Part shown: positions 5,732 through 13,497 of the stretch, piece after piece | Layout of the letters: every line of letters starts with the position of its first letter | Numbering within the stretch: position 1 is the stretch's first letter | Virus record (IMG/VR): IMGVR_UViG_3300029882_000082 | Coordinates: 1 to 26,970 of that record | Direction: 5' to 3' (one strand) | DNA from: a virus | Length of the DNA: 26,970 bases | The notes under the pieces: model-generated | Told to the model about the DNA's origin: nothing | The model's database searches: none | The model's input: only the letters and a program-made list of their open reading frames with translations | Position numbers and translations under genes: made by a program

Positions 5732-5931
5732 CCAACACTCCCACCAACGGCGCAGTCACCACCGCCATGCAGCGCGACCACTGGTACCGCAGCCTGCGCT
5801 ACGTGCCCCGCGACCGTTCCATCATCGACCGGGTTCTCGAGTCGCCTGTAACCTTTTTCATCTCGCTTGCCCTGCTCTGTGCACTGGCTATTGCTGGCGT
5901 CGTGGAGTGTTTGATGGGGGGTGTGCTGTGA
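5728..5931 (+). CDS. Small single-pass membrane protein, 67 aa
   Basis: The start at 5728 overlaps the preceding stop (ATGA); a longer in-frame reading lacks a ribosome site. The N-terminal 40 residues are polar (MTNTPTNGAVTTAMQRDHWYRSLRYVPRDRS). Residues about 46-64 (VTFFISLALLCALAIAGVV) form one clear membrane helix, so the polar part probably faces the cytoplasm by the positive-inside rule. The function is unknown. It is followed by another tiny membrane peptide, and the two could act together. Confidence 0.7.
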   Translation: MTNTPTNGAVTTAMQRDHWYRSLRYVPRDRSIIDRVLESPVTFFISLALLCALAIAGVVECLMGGVL

Positions 5932-6026
5932 AACCTCTACTGATTCTCACCTCCCTCGTCCTCGGCGGATTCCTCGCGCTCTGGGCAGTTTGTGCGCTGG
6001 TTATGCGGGTTCAGGGGGCGCTATGA
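5928..6026 (+). CDS. Tiny membrane peptide, 32 aa, GTG start
   Basis: A GTG at 5928 overlaps the stop of the 67-aa membrane protein, and the stop at 6026 overlaps the next ATG (6023). The peptide (KPLLILTSLVLGGFLALWAVCALVM and on) is almost wholly one membrane helix with a basic residue at each end. Tiny one-helix proteins of this kind are common in phage early operons but rarely characterised. Double overlap with real genes supports translation. Confidence 0.55.
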   Translation: MKPLLILTSLVLGGFLALWAVCALVMRVQGAL

Positions 6027-6214
6027 ATGCGCGCGAATACGAAATCACCGACGCCGAGCGCGAGGCTCGCATAGACCAGCTTGGCGCCGCGATGGTTCTC
6101 GCTACAGATCTGACGGAACGTGCGCGACTCTGGCGCCGGATGCGGGTCGAGATTTTGGCGCGGTCGGAAAATCAGATTCACAGGATGGAAGCAGAAAAAG
6201 GCCTTGGCAAGTGA
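6023..6214 (+). CDS. Small helical charged protein, 63 aa
   Basis: The ATG at 6023 overlaps the preceding stop, and its stop overlaps the GTG of the YdaU-like gene. The protein (MNAREYEITDAEREARIDQLG through IHRMEAEKGLGK) is rich in Arg, Glu and Ala and is predicted to be a helical hairpin. There is no known motif. Its place just before the replication genes suggests an accessory role, but nothing in the sequence shows this. Confidence 0.65.
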   Translation: MNAREYEITDAEREARIDQLGAAMVLATDLTERARLWRRMRVEILARSENQIHRMEAEKGLGK

Positions 6215-6555
6215 ATTTTTACAAGCGCTACATGGGCGACTACCTGCGGGATACGCTCCGGCTGTCGATGCTCGAGGACGGCGCTTACAACCGGCTGATC
6301 GATTGTTATTACTCGTCCGAAGAGCCGTTGCCGCTTCAGAAGGATGAGCTGTACACGATGACTCGCGCGCTCACTACCAAGGATCGCGAGGCTGTCGACA
6401 AGGTGCTGTCCAGGTTCTTCACGCTGACTGAAGAGGGATATCGCCACAAGCGCATTGATGAGGAAATCGCCAAGTCGAAAACGAAGGCTGAGGCGAATCG
6501 CGAAAACGGTAAGAAAAGCCCCGGCAGGCCCCGCAAGGATCAATCCCATGGATAA
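6211..6555 (+). CDS. YdaU-like replication protein (DUF1376), 114 aa
   Basis: It starts with GTG at 6211, overlapping the previous stop. The N-terminal block (NFYKRYMGDYLRDTLRLSMLEDGAYNRLIDCYYSSEEPLPL) is the signature of the DUF1376/YdaU family. Such proteins are known from Rac-type prophages and many phage replication modules and usually sit just before a helicase or helicase loader. Family members are often longer; here the protein ends shortly after the conserved domain with a basic tail (ANRENGKKSPGRPRKDQSHG). Its last 8 nt overlap the helicase start. The exact role is unknown; initiation or primosome assembly is likely from context. Confidence 0.85.
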   Translation: MNFYKRYMGDYLRDTLRLSMLEDGAYNRLIDCYYSSEEPLPLQKDELYTMTRALTTKDREAVDKVLSRFFTLTEEGYRHKRIDEEIAKSKTKAEANRENGKKSPGRPRKDQSHG

Positions 6556-8302
6556 CCTAAACATATCCCAAGAAGAACCCAGTGGGTTTTTCAATCAAAA
6601 CCATGCTAAGGACTCCGAAAAACCCAATGGGTTATTTTTCGGTTCCGATGTGGGTTCGGAGTGGGAACCCAAAAATAACCTTATCCATAGCCATAGCCAT
6701 AAACTACCTAAAAGCCCTAGCCAAGGAGAGGGTTTTACAGCAGACCTTACTACTCCTACTGGGGGTAGCGAAAACGGCGAAACTGAAAAATCCCGTTCCC
6801 TTGGTCGGGATGATCCTGAGAATGGCCTACGCCCGTATCAAGCCTCCGCAGTGCGTGCATTGCGCCTTGCGCTGGCCGGTGGCGATCTGCGCCTGATGCT
6901 CGCATCGCCCACTGGCTCGGGCAAGACTGAGATCGGCATGTCGATCATCAAGGGCGCGCGCATCAAGGGCAAGCGCGTCGCGTTCCTGTGCAATCGCATC
7001 CACCTGGTCGAGCAGGCGCATCGTCGCTTCTATCGCTCGGGTATCGATTGCGGCGTTATCCAGGGCGCGAATACCCGCGGCGAATGGCAGCAAATCATCG
7101 TTTGTTCGATCCAGACCGTCGCCAAGCGCGGGCTGCCGGAATGCGACCTGATCGTGATTGATGAGGCGCACGCGGTTGCCGGTTCGAAGGACTATCGCCG
7201 CATTATCGAACTCGCCAAGGGCAAGCCGATCCTTGGACTTTCGGCCACGCCGTGGTCGAAGGGGCTAGGAAAAACCTTTCCGGAAATCGGCGGCCCGCTG
7301 TTCGAAAAGATGGTTGTGGCAACGACGATTGCCGAGTTGATCGAAGACGGTTTCCTGGTTGATTGCGACGTGTACGCCCCTGGTGAGCCGGACATGAGCG
7401 GCTACAAGCAGGTTCGCAATCCCATGGGCGAACTGGACTGGTCCGACAAGGACGCAGGCGAGGCCTCAGACAAGACGGAACTGATCGGCGATATCGTCCA
7501 CCACTGGAAGCGCCTGGCTAACGACACGCCGACCGTTTGCTTTGCATCGAACATCGCGCACAGCAAGCACATCGTGGAGCGCTTCCTAGCTGCCGGCGTG
7601 GCAGCAGAACACATTGATTCGTACACCCCGGAAGACGAACGCAAGGCAATTCTCCAGCGCGTGACGAGCGGCAGGACCATGATCATTTCGAACGTTGGGA
7701 TTCTTTGCGAAGGCTGGGATTTTCCGGCCTGTAAGACGCTGATCCTGGCTCGCCCGACCAACAGCCTGATTCGGTATATCCAGATGGCCGGTCGCGTCCT
7801 GCGCATTTTCGAAGGCAAGGAGAAGGCGCTGATTCTCGATCACTCGGGCACAGCCAAGCGCCTCGGCTATCCCACCGATGATATGCCGATGGAACTGGAC
7901 GACGGCACGCCGAAGAAGTCTTCGCAAAGTAAGCCAAAGGAAAAACTGCCAAAAGCATGCCCGAAGTGTTCGTATCTGAAGGTCGGCCACAAATGCCCGC
8001 AATGCGGTTTTGCTCCCGAAAAGCAGAACGATATCGCCGAGGGTGACGGCGAGCTGGTCAAGCTCGAAAAGACGAAGTGCAAGGCGACGCCCGCAGAGAA
8101 GCAGCAGTTCTACTCCGAACTCCTGGGTTTGCGCACGATGCGCGGTTATTCGACCGGCTGGGTAAGCCATACGTACAAAGACAAGTTTGGCGTCTGGCCA
8201 AAAGGTCTTTTTGATAACGCCTGCGAACCATCGCAAGAGACCAAGGACTTCGTTACCCACAAGATGATCCGCTTTGCCAAGGGGGCTAAACGTGCAGCGT
8301 GA
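6548..8302 (+). CDS. SF2 DEAH-type helicase with C-terminal zinc ribbon
   Basis: The product is 584 aa. Walker A PTGSGKT is at 121-127, DEAH at 205-208, SAT at 232-234 and motif VI QMAGRVLR at 412-419. A four-cysteine ribbon (CPKC, CPQC) lies at 471-486. This places it with DEAD/DEAH phage helicases that unwind DNA at the replication fork or origin using ATP. The first 90 residues are low-complexity, polar and lack a domain; the DNA there is AT-richer and holds spaced repeats (6576-6671). The primase follows, overlapping by 11 nt, and replaces the usual fused primase-helicase. Confidence 0.92.
   Translation: MDNLNISQEEPSGFFNQNHAKDSEKPNGLFFGSDVGSEWEPKNNLIHSHSHKLPKSPSQGEGFTADLTTPTGGSENGETEKSRSLGRDDPENGLRPYQASAVRALRLALAGGDLRLMLASPTGSGKTEIGMSIIKGARIKGKRVAFLCNRIHLVEQAHRRFYRSGIDCGVIQGANTRGEWQQIIVCSIQTVAKRGLPECDLIVIDEAHAVAGSKDYRRIIELAKGKPILGLSATPWSKGLGKTFPEIGGPLFEKMVVATTIAELIEDGFLVDCDVYAPGEPDMSGYKQVRNPMGELDWSDKDAGEASDKTELIGDIVHHWKRLANDTPTVCFASNIAHSKHIVERFLAAGVAAEHIDSYTPEDERKAILQRVTSGRTMIISNVGILCEGWDFPACKTLILARPTNSLIRYIQMAGRVLRIFEGKEKALILDHSGTAKRLGYPTDDMPMELDDGTPKKSSQSKPKEKLPKACPKCSYLKVGHKCPQCGFAPEKQNDIAEGDGELVKLEKTKCKATPAEKQQFYSELLGLRTMRGYSTGWVSHTYKDKFGVWPKGLFDNACEPSQETKDFVTHKMIRFAKGAKRAA
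6576..6701. repeat. Spaced inverted-repeat sites, possible replication origin
   Basis: Inside the 5' end of the helicase gene, AACCCA occurs at 6576, 6621 and 6666, exactly 45 bp apart. The first two copies are halves of 13-bp palindromes, AACCCA-N-TGGGTT. A further TGGGTT lies at 6651. An AT-richer stretch and three tandem CCATAR hexamers (6685-6701) follow. Iterons plus AT-rich DNA inside a replication gene is the lambda O/ori arrangement. An origin here is inference; the 15-residue protein period could also be a coding repeat. Confidence 0.5.
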
Positions 8303-9188
8303 ACGCATCGGCGATCTCTGCGTAGACCGCTGGGAGTCGATCCTGATATCCCTAGGCGTCGCGTCCGAATTCCTTTCGAAGAAACATGGCCCCTGTCCTA
8401 TGTGCAAAGGAACCGACCGATACCGCTTCGATAACAAGGATGGCCGCGGGTCGTGGTTCTGTTCGAAATGTGGTGCCGGCGACGGATTTTCCCTGCTGCG
8501 CAAGCTGAACGGTTGGTCGTTCGCCGAGGCGGCGCGAGAAGTAGAGCGCGTGTTGGGAATCTCGAAACAGGACGCCCCGCGCCAGGAATTCACCGACGAA
8601 CAGAAGCAGCAGAATTTGCGCCGCGTCTATTCGCAATCGCGTGCCGTGGAGCATGGCGACGTGGTGTGGACGTACCTGAATCGCCGCACCGGAATCGCAG
8701 ACGTGCCGAATACGATACGCCTACACCCTTCCCTGCGCTATGACGCAGGCCAGGCATACCCGGCGATGCTGGCACTGGTAGCGATGCCCGATGGCAAGCC
8801 CTCGACCATGCACCGTACCTGGCTGGATGGGCAAGGCGGCAAAGCGCCGGTCGACGAGCCTAAGAAAGTGATGGCCGGAACGATCAAGACCGGTGCCATC
8901 CGTCTCGCACCGATGGCTGAATGCCTTGGCCTCGCCGAAGGCATCGAAACCGCCCTGCGCGCCTCTGTGCTGTTCGCCATGCCGGTATGGGCTGCGATCT
9001 CTGCCGGCGGTATGCGCGACTGGGAAGCGCCCGAAGGTCTGAAACACCTGATTGTGTTCGGCGATAACGATGAGAACTTCACCGGCCAGACAGCGGCGTA
9101 CTCGCTTGCTAATCGCCTTTCGCTGAAGGGCATCAAGACCGAGGTACGTATCCCTGAGAAAACCGGAACTGACTGGGCGGACGAATGA
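8292..9188 (+). CDS. Phage primase with zinc ribbon and Toprim domain
   Basis: The product is 298 aa, with a GTG start at 8292 preceded by a GGGGG run 7 nt upstream. Residues 35-60 hold a zinc ribbon (CPMC, CSKC) of the P4/T7 gp4 primase type. Residues about 212-296 form a Toprim domain: the acidic strand motif LGLAEGIETAL and DND at 258-260 (FGDNDEN). It should make RNA primers for phage DNA synthesis. It lacks a helicase domain, supplied by the preceding gene. Downstream genes overlap by ATGA. The size suits the two-domain phage primase. Confidence 0.92.
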   Translation: MQRERIGDLCVDRWESILISLGVASEFLSKKHGPCPMCKGTDRYRFDNKDGRGSWFCSKCGAGDGFSLLRKLNGWSFAEAAREVERVLGISKQDAPRQEFTDEQKQQNLRRVYSQSRAVEHGDVVWTYLNRRTGIADVPNTIRLHPSLRYDAGQAYPAMLALVAMPDGKPSTMHRTWLDGQGGKAPVDEPKKVMAGTIKTGAIRLAPMAECLGLAEGIETALRASVLFAMPVWAAISAGGMRDWEAPEGLKHLIVFGDNDENFTGQTAAYSLANRLSLKGIKTEVRIPEKTGTDWADE

Positions 9189-9349
9189 TCTACGACGCCG
9201 CTCGCCTCGCTGAAGTCCTCGAGGAAATCGCCTCATGGACTCTCGATCAACGCAGGGGATACCTCGCCGACATCGGAAAGGCATTTGGCGCCGAGGCAGA
9301 GCAGCAGTTGAAGGATGGGCTTAAACAAATGTGGGAGCAACGGAAATGA
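9185..9349 (+). CDS. Small helical phage protein, 54 aa
   Basis: The ATG at 9185 overlaps the primase stop, and the TGA overlaps the next ATG at 9346. The sequence (MIYDAARLAEVLEEIASWTLDQRRGYLADIGKAFGAEAEQQLKDGL) is highly helical and amphipathic. The pattern RLAEVLEEIASW with RRxYLADI reminds me of small proteins found after phage primases, but I cannot name a family. It may assist the primase. Confidence 0.7.
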   Translation: MIYDAARLAEVLEEIASWTLDQRRGYLADIGKAFGAEAEQQLKDGLKQMWEQRK

Positions 9350-9438
9350 GCCAACCAGCTTTCAGAGTAAATGACCTCCTCAAGATCATCGAGGAGCAAG
9401 GACCGCTTTCGCCCAACCGGCCGAAGGAGGCTGTATGA
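9346..9438 (+). CDS. 30-aa peptide resembling the start of the next gene
   Basis: ATG at 9346 and TGA at 9438 both overlap their neighbours by ATGA. The peptide MSQPAFRVNDLLKIIEEQGP and on resembles the first helix of the following winged-helix protein (VEMLELIETHGPVSAN) in spacing and residues: hydrophobic pair, LIE, GP, S-x-N. It looks like the stump of a duplicated gene that was cut down and kept as a short coupled frame. Confidence 0.5.
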   Translation: MSQPAFRVNDLLKIIEEQGPLSPNRPKEAV

Positions 9439-9851
9439 GCAAACCGAAGCTGCCCCGTCCTACGCCAAGAATGGTCGAGATGCTTGAGTTGATCGAGACA
9501 CACGGCCCGGTATCAGCCAACACGCTCACCGACCTCGGAATCTGGTGCCGTCAGGATATCGACTACTTCATCCGTGAACTGAAGGCGGAGAAGCTGATTC
9601 ATGTTGCCGACTACGATCCGAGCCCATGCCGTGATGGCTACACCGTGAAGCGCTGGGTTATCGGCGATGGCGAAGATGCGAAACGCCCTCACCCGCCAAA
9701 GAAGAAATACCCGCGGCATCGCAAGGATTGCCCGCGTTCAGTGGTGGGCGTCAAAGCTCAAGCAGACAAGGAAGCGAGACTGATGCAGGAGCGCAATCGT
9801 CCTGCTCGCCGCGACCCACTCATCGAAGCACTTTTCGGAGCAGCCGCATGA
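9435..9851 (+). CDS. Winged-helix DNA-binding phage protein, 138 aa
   Basis: Residues about 10-60 form a winged helix (MVEMLELIETHGPVSANTLTDLGIWCRQDIDYFIRELKAEKLIHVADY) of the kind used by small transcription factors. It is followed by a wing with KRWVIGDG and a strongly basic C-terminal tail (RPHPPKKKYPRHRKDCPRS). The protein should bind DNA. The target is unknown; early-gene control or a replication accessory role would fit its place after the primase. It overlaps both neighbours. Confidence 0.78.
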   Translation: MSKPKLPRPTPRMVEMLELIETHGPVSANTLTDLGIWCRQDIDYFIRELKAEKLIHVADYDPSPCRDGYTVKRWVIGDGEDAKRPHPPKKKYPRHRKDCPRSVVGVKAQADKEARLMQERNRPARRDPLIEALFGAAA

Positions 9852-10123
9852 GAGGGGTTTATGCACCAACACCCTTGGGGAAAGGGAGTACGAGGGCTTG
9901 GGGCCTTATGCCCTCGGCGTCGGTGGGTTTCGTGTCTTTTGAGAAACCCACAAACAGAGTGTACAGCCTGTCAAGCGGCTCAATTTCCGGGTTTGGCCAT
10001 AAATCTCAGCCGAGAATCGCGCACATCCTTACGCAACAAAGGTTTCGGGTTTTAAAGTTTATTTCGCCACTCGATTTCGAGTTCGTGCGGATCGAGCATT
10101 TCGACGCATTGGAGGCAGCATGA
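9848..10123 (+). CDS. Hypothetical coupled gene, 91 aa
   Basis: The frame is defined by exact ATGA overlaps at both ends (9848 and 10120). The product begins MRGVYAPTPLGKGSTRAWGL and ends [25 protein letters not shown]. No family is recognised. The composition is unusual for this operon: few acidic residues in the first two thirds and many Ser/Gly/Phe. A second open frame (9861-10055) covers part of the same DNA, with a CxxC pattern, but lacks matching overlaps. The call is moderate. Confidence 0.5.
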   Translation: MRGVYAPTPLGKGSTRAWGLMPSASVGFVSFEKPTNRVYSLSSGSISGFGHKSQPRIAHILTQQRFRVLKFISPLDFEFVRIEHFDALEAA

Positions 10124-10344
10124 CCCAAGTAATCGGCTGGGATAAAACCAGTCTCTACGAACTTGCCACGAAGCGCGGGATGCATCCCGGTTCGGCCAAT
10201 GCACTCATGGAGTTTGCAGCAGAACTTCAGCAGCGCGCCCTCTCGCACGAGAGGCAGGAAGCGGCGTTGTCTTGTGAGGCGGGAAATGCGACTGAAGACG
10301 AACAATTCTGGGATACGAGCGAATTACCAAAGGAGCAAGCATGA
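10120..10344 (+). CDS. Small acidic helical protein, 74 aa
   Basis: It overlaps its neighbours by ATGA on both sides. It starts [20 protein letters not shown] and contains a helical middle ([26 protein letters not shown]) and a short acidic C-terminus. No recognised family. Its tight coupling to the HD phosphohydrolase gene suggests both are translated together. Confidence 0.65.
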   Translation: MTQVIGWDKTSLYELATKRGMHPGSANALMEFAAELQQRALSHERQEAALSCEAGNATEDEQFWDTSELPKEQA

Positions 10345-10880
10345 CTCCCACAATCTTAACCATTGACGGCGAATATTTCGACTTTACCGATCCGGGCCGC
10401 AGCAAGTTCGGTATCGAAACGATCGCCCACGGACTTTCTCAAATCTGCCGATTTGGCGGTCAGACGAAAGTCTTCTACAGCGTGGCGCAGCACAGCGTTC
10501 TCGTATCTCACATTGTGCCTCCTGAATTTGCATTCGCGGGCCTTCTGCATGATGCGGCTGAGGCGTTTATTGGCGACATTCCGAAGCCCCTGAAGAGAAT
10601 GCTTCCCGACTATGGCGTGATCGAAGACCGCGTAGAAGCTGCGGTGTTTGCACGCTTTGGTTTAGATCCAAAGTTACCTCCGGAAGTCAAACGCGCAGAC
10701 CTGATCGCGCTTTGCACTGAGCAGCGTGATTTGATGGTGAGAAAGGATGCAGACACGCACATATGGACATCCATTGAAGGGATTGATCCGCTGGCTGGAA
10801 AGATTATCCCACTTCACCCAGTTGCAGCCAGGCGTGCGTTTCTGGAGCGGTATGACGAATTGCTAGCGGCGGCGGCATGA
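10341..10880 (+). CDS. HD-domain phosphohydrolase, YfbR-like nucleotidase
   Basis: The 179-aa product has the HD-domain metal sites in order: His51 in [12 protein letters not shown], His70-Asp71 in [12 protein letters not shown], and a later Asp in [13 protein letters not shown]. This arrangement matches phage and bacterial HD hydrolases of the YfbR group, which remove phosphate from deoxynucleoside monophosphates. In a phage it would adjust nucleotide pools, or remove altered or starvation-signal nucleotides. The substrate cannot be told from sequence. The N-terminal residues 1-30 ([12 protein letters not shown]) are typical of the phage branch. Confidence 0.9.
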   Translation: MTPTILTIDGEYFDFTDPGRSKFGIETIAHGLSQICRFGGQTKVFYSVAQHSVLVSHIVPPEFAFAGLLHDAAEAFIGDIPKPLKRMLPDYGVIEDRVEAAVFARFGLDPKLPPEVKRADLIALCTEQRDLMVRKDADTHIWTSIEGIDPLAGKIIPLHPVAARRAFLERYDELLAAAA

Positions 10881-11086
10881 GCACCTTTGGCGACCGCCTG
10901 CGCGAGGCAATCGAAACGCATCCAATGAATCAATCCACATTTTCGGCGAGGACTGGAATCTCGCTTCAGAACATCTCGCACTACCTGGCTGGACGGCGTA
11001 AGCCAGGAGTCGACGTGCTAGCCCAGATGGTCAAGGCGCTGTCACAGTGTGATGTCAGATGGCTTGTTACCGGAGAAAATCAATGA
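10877..11086 (+). CDS. XRE-family helix-turn-helix regulator, 69 aa
   Basis: The whole protein is one XRE/Cro-type HTH domain: [52 protein letters not shown], followed by [10 protein letters not shown], an ending common in phage XRE proteins. It should bind DNA as a dimer and control either early genes or itself. It is distinct from the S24 repressor and Cro, so the phage encodes a third small regulator within its own early operon. It overlaps both neighbours by ATGA. Confidence 0.88.
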   Translation: MSTFGDRLREAIETHPMNQSTFSARTGISLQNISHYLAGRRKPGVDVLAQMVKALSQCDVRWLVTGENQ

Positions 11087-11376
11087 GAGAAAAAATCTTA
11101 AACACCGCCGAACTAATTGTGCTTTGCAAGGCAAAGATTTGCCGCATTGAGTATTTCACCGCCCGCGGCATCGATCGTCTCGCCGCTTTCGAAATCGCGG
11201 AACTCTCTGGCCTCGCGCACAAGCTGCACGATGCAGCAGAACGGGAATACGAATCAGGGCGCAACACCGAAGAAAGTCGGGCTAAGGCTGCAAGGGATGC
11301 GAAGGCGGGGGATTTGACTGCGCGCGTCGATCACATCGATAGCGCTGGATACGTCCATTGGAAGGCGGCGAAATGA
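11083..11376 (+). CDS. Hypothetical early protein, 97 aa
   Basis: The start at 11083 overlaps the XRE gene stop, and the stop overlaps the ParB-like gene start. The protein ([25 protein letters not shown] and on) is helical, with a charged, coiled-coil-like centre (ELSGLAHKLHDAAEREYESGRNTEESRAKAARDAK). No domain is recognised. Confidence 0.65.
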   Translation: MREKILNTAELIVLCKAKICRIEYFTARGIDRLAAFEIAELSGLAHKLHDAAEREYESGRNTEESRAKAARDAKAGDLTARVDHIDSAGYVHWKAAK

Positions 11377-12029
11377 GCACAAACAAAGTGACCAAACTCG
11401 TATTCGACTCCAAGGTATCGGAGCGCAAGATTCTGATTGTTCCCATCGCGACGATCTCGCATACACCGTACAACCCGGCCGCCCGAACCAAGGAAGGTGC
11501 GAAGCTCAAGAAGCTAATCGACGCCATCAGGGAATACGGCCAACTCTACCCTGTCCTGATTACCGCCGACCGTGAACTGGTGGATGGCAATCGTCGCTTG
11601 ACGGCCTGTCGCGCGCTTGGGCATACCCACGTCGAATGCATCATTCTCGACATGGATCGGGACAAGGCTTTCACGGCCATCAATACCACGCCGGAGAAGC
11701 TTGGCGGTAAGGGCTGGCTGGAAGTCGGGCGCGGCGGCGGATACCTGTTCAAAAAAGAGCGCGGTCAGTACGACGAGCTTGTGGGTCTGATTGGGGCATT
11801 CGGAATTGACCTGCTGATTCAAAAGAACCTCGGCCTGAACATTCTGCCACTGTGCAAGAGCGTCGCTAATCTCGGATTGTCGCGCGGCGTTGGTGAAATC
11901 ATCCTCCTGACTGCCAAGAATGGATTGACCAACAAAATCAACTTCGAGCTTCGCTCCGACAAACCGAAGGCGGAAAAAGTTCAAGCGCTTGAAAAGATTT
12001 TCCGCGATTCCGCCAAGGGGATTGTATGA
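11373..12029 (+). CDS. ParB/Srx-like nuclease-domain protein, 218 aa
   Basis: The start MSTNKVTKLVF overlaps the previous stop. Residues about 20-100 are a ParB N-terminal-like domain: IVPIATISHTPYNPAARTKEGAKLKKLIDAIREYGQLYPVLIT, then VDGNRRLTACRALG. The GNRR motif takes the place of GERR in plasmid ParB, so nucleotide binding may differ. The C-terminal half is not a typical ParB HTH, and residues 105-180 are glycine-rich, then helical. ParB-like phage proteins act as regulators, nucleases or modifiers of DNA; no parA lies nearby, so partition is unlikely. Confidence 0.8.
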   Translation: MSTNKVTKLVFDSKVSERKILIVPIATISHTPYNPAARTKEGAKLKKLIDAIREYGQLYPVLITADRELVDGNRRLTACRALGHTHVECIILDMDRDKAFTAINTTPEKLGGKGWLEVGRGGGYLFKKERGQYDELVGLIGAFGIDLLIQKNLGLNILPLCKSVANLGLSRGVGEIILLTAKNGLTNKINFELRSDKPKAEKVQALEKIFRDSAKGIV

Positions 12030-12472
12030 GCGATATCCAAGTTATCTCAGGCACCCGCCGCGCCATGAAAGAAATGGCCGATGGCACCCTTCGCGTCCAG
12101 ATCGATATCGACCCGCGGTTCCGCGCCGCATTCTTTGCTGCATTCGGCCAGATCGACATGCCCGTCGCCATCGCTCCGCTAGTCGCTGACTTCGAGCAAC
12201 GCGCACCGGAAGCGGAGAAGGCTAAAGGCGGACCGCTGGCGAAGCTGGCGGGGATGCTTTGCGCTGATCCGAATTTTTGGGAATTCCTGAACGATGAATT
12301 CATGCTGCCTGCCGACGTGACGAGCGCAGAGCAGGCGGCCCGCGTTATTCGCAATGCTTGTCGGGTTGAAAGCCGTGCCGAACTCGACTCAAACGCCGAG
12401 GCGGAAAGCGATTTTCACGCCTCAATTCGTGGACCGTGGCTTAAGTGGCGCGCGGCTAATGGGCTGAAATGA
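12026..12472 (+). CDS. Conserved phage protein, 148 aa
   Basis: It begins MSDIQVISGTRRAMKEMADGTLRVQIDIDPRFRAAFFAAFG, a start I associate with a family of phage proteins in the nin-like region of Burkholderia and Pseudomonas phages. A recombination or replication accessory function is possible from position, just before NinG. Residues 75-140 are helical with PLAKLAGMLCADPNFWEFLND and a terminal WLKWRAANGLK. No catalytic motif is visible. It overlaps its neighbours by ATGA. Confidence 0.75.
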   Translation: MSDIQVISGTRRAMKEMADGTLRVQIDIDPRFRAAFFAAFGQIDMPVAIAPLVADFEQRAPEAEKAKGGPLAKLAGMLCADPNFWEFLNDEFMLPADVTSAEQAARVIRNACRVESRAELDSNAEAESDFHASIRGPWLKWRAANGLK

Positions 12473-12672
12473 TCGTTAGCAAAGCAAAAGGCCATGGCGG
12501 CAAAAAAGTCTGGTACGACCGCAAGCGCAGCAAGGATGGCATGCGTACTCGCCACTACAACGTCATAACCCTATCCAAGATGGTTTGTCGTGACGGATCG
12601 TGCTGGAGATTCATCATTGGACCATGGGCATTCGCATTCAGCTTCAAGGGGAGAAAAGGAGGACGGGCATGA
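12469..12672 (+). CDS. Small basic protein before ninG, 67 aa
   Basis: Start and stop overlap the neighbouring genes. The product is strongly basic, with lysine and arginine pairs (KAKGHGGKKVWYDRKRSKDGMRTRHYN) and aromatic residues near the end (CWRFIIGPWAFAFSFKGRKGG), so nucleic-acid binding is plausible. No family is recognised. Confidence 0.6.
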   Translation: MIVSKAKGHGGKKVWYDRKRSKDGMRTRHYNVITLSKMVCRDGSCWRFIIGPWAFAFSFKGRKGGRA

Positions 12673-13286
12673 TCCGTACTTCCACACCTCTCAAGAAGGC
12701 GCTGAAGCCCAAACGCTGCCGCCATTGTGGAAATAGTTTCCAGCCAATCTCAAGCCTAAGCAAAGCATGCAGCGTTCCTTGCGCAATTGCCCTGACGGAG
12801 CGAGATAAGGCAAAGAAGCTGGCCAAGGCCAAGGCAGCCGAACGCCAGTCAATGAAAGAGCGCGCGGAGAAGATCAAGACACGCGGCACGCATCTTAAGG
12901 AATTGCAGGCGGCGTTTAATGCTTGGATTCGTTTGCGGGATGCAGCGTTGCCGTGTATCTCATGCGGTCGCCCTGCCTCATGGAAAGGTCAATGGGATGC
13001 GGGGCATTATTTGTCGCGAGGATCTAGCCCCGCTATCCGGTTCGATCCGGCCAACGTGCATAAGCAGTGTCTGCCATGTAACCGGCACCAATCCGGCTTT
13101 CTGGTTGCGTACCGGGTGAACCTCGTCAGGAAGATCGGGCTGGTAGAAGTCGAGCGCTTAGAAGGCCCGCACGAACCACTGAAGCTCACCATCCCTGAAA
13201 TCATCGAAATGAAAGCCCACTACCGCGCCGAAGTCCGGCGCATGAAGAAAGAAGTTACTTTGGAAATGGAGGAAGTAAATGTCTAG
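12669..13286 (+). CDS. ninG: NinG/Rap recombination protein
   Basis: At 205 aa it is the size of lambda NinG (204 aa). An N-terminal zinc knuckle (Cys17, Cys20, Cys34, Cys38) is followed by a Lys/Glu-rich helix and an HNH-like C-terminal part: Cys96-x2-Cys99, DAGHYLSRG with His113, and HKQCLPCNRHQSG with Cys134 and Cys137. Rap/NinG is a structure-specific endonuclease that acts on branched recombination intermediates in the phage Red pathway. The chosen start at 12669 overlaps the preceding stop. The gene overlaps the next one by 8 nt. Confidence 0.9.
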   Translation: MIRTSTPLKKALKPKRCRHCGNSFQPISSLSKACSVPCAIALTERDKAKKLAKAKAAERQSMKERAEKIKTRGTHLKELQAAFNAWIRLRDAALPCISCGRPASWKGQWDAGHYLSRGSSPAIRFDPANVHKQCLPCNRHQSGFLVAYRVNLVRKIGLVEVERLEGPHEPLKLTIPEIIEMKAHYRAEVRRMKKEVTLEMEEVNV

Positions 13287-13497
13287 CAACAACGAATCAG
13301 CAAAATCTGGCGGTATCGGCCTGATGGGCCTTCTATTCATCCTCTTCCTGGCGCTCAAGCTTCTGAACGTCACGGTAGTGGCAACGTGGTGGTGGTGGTG
13401 GATCACGGCACCGATTTGGGGGCCGACTGCGCTTGTGCTTGGCATTCTGGCGATTATCGGCGTGGGCGTAGCAGTCATCGCGGTGGTGGCGAAATGA
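13279..13497 (+). CDS. Small two-helix membrane protein with a Trp cluster
   Basis: The 72-aa product has a membrane helix (LMGLLFILFLALKLLNV), then WWWWWITAPIWGPTA, then a second helix (LVLGILAIIGVGVAVIAVVA). This layout matches a common small phage membrane protein that databases often label as transmembrane Fragile-X-F related; that name is historical and the function unknown. The five consecutive Trp codons are the tgg run at 13388-13402. It overlaps ninG by 8 nt and the next start by ATGA. Confidence 0.82.
   Translation: MSSNNESAKSGGIGLMGLLFILFLALKLLNVTVVATWWWWWITAPIWGPTALVLGILAIIGVGVAVIAVVAK

Noticed and set aside
7586-8593. Minus-strand open frame of 335 codons
   Set aside because: Spans the end of the helicase and the start of the primase in antisense; composition is of a shadow frame.
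9861-10055. 64-codon frame with a CxxC pattern inside the 91-aa gene
   Set aside because: Lacks the ATGA overlaps that define the alternative frame. Not fully excluded.
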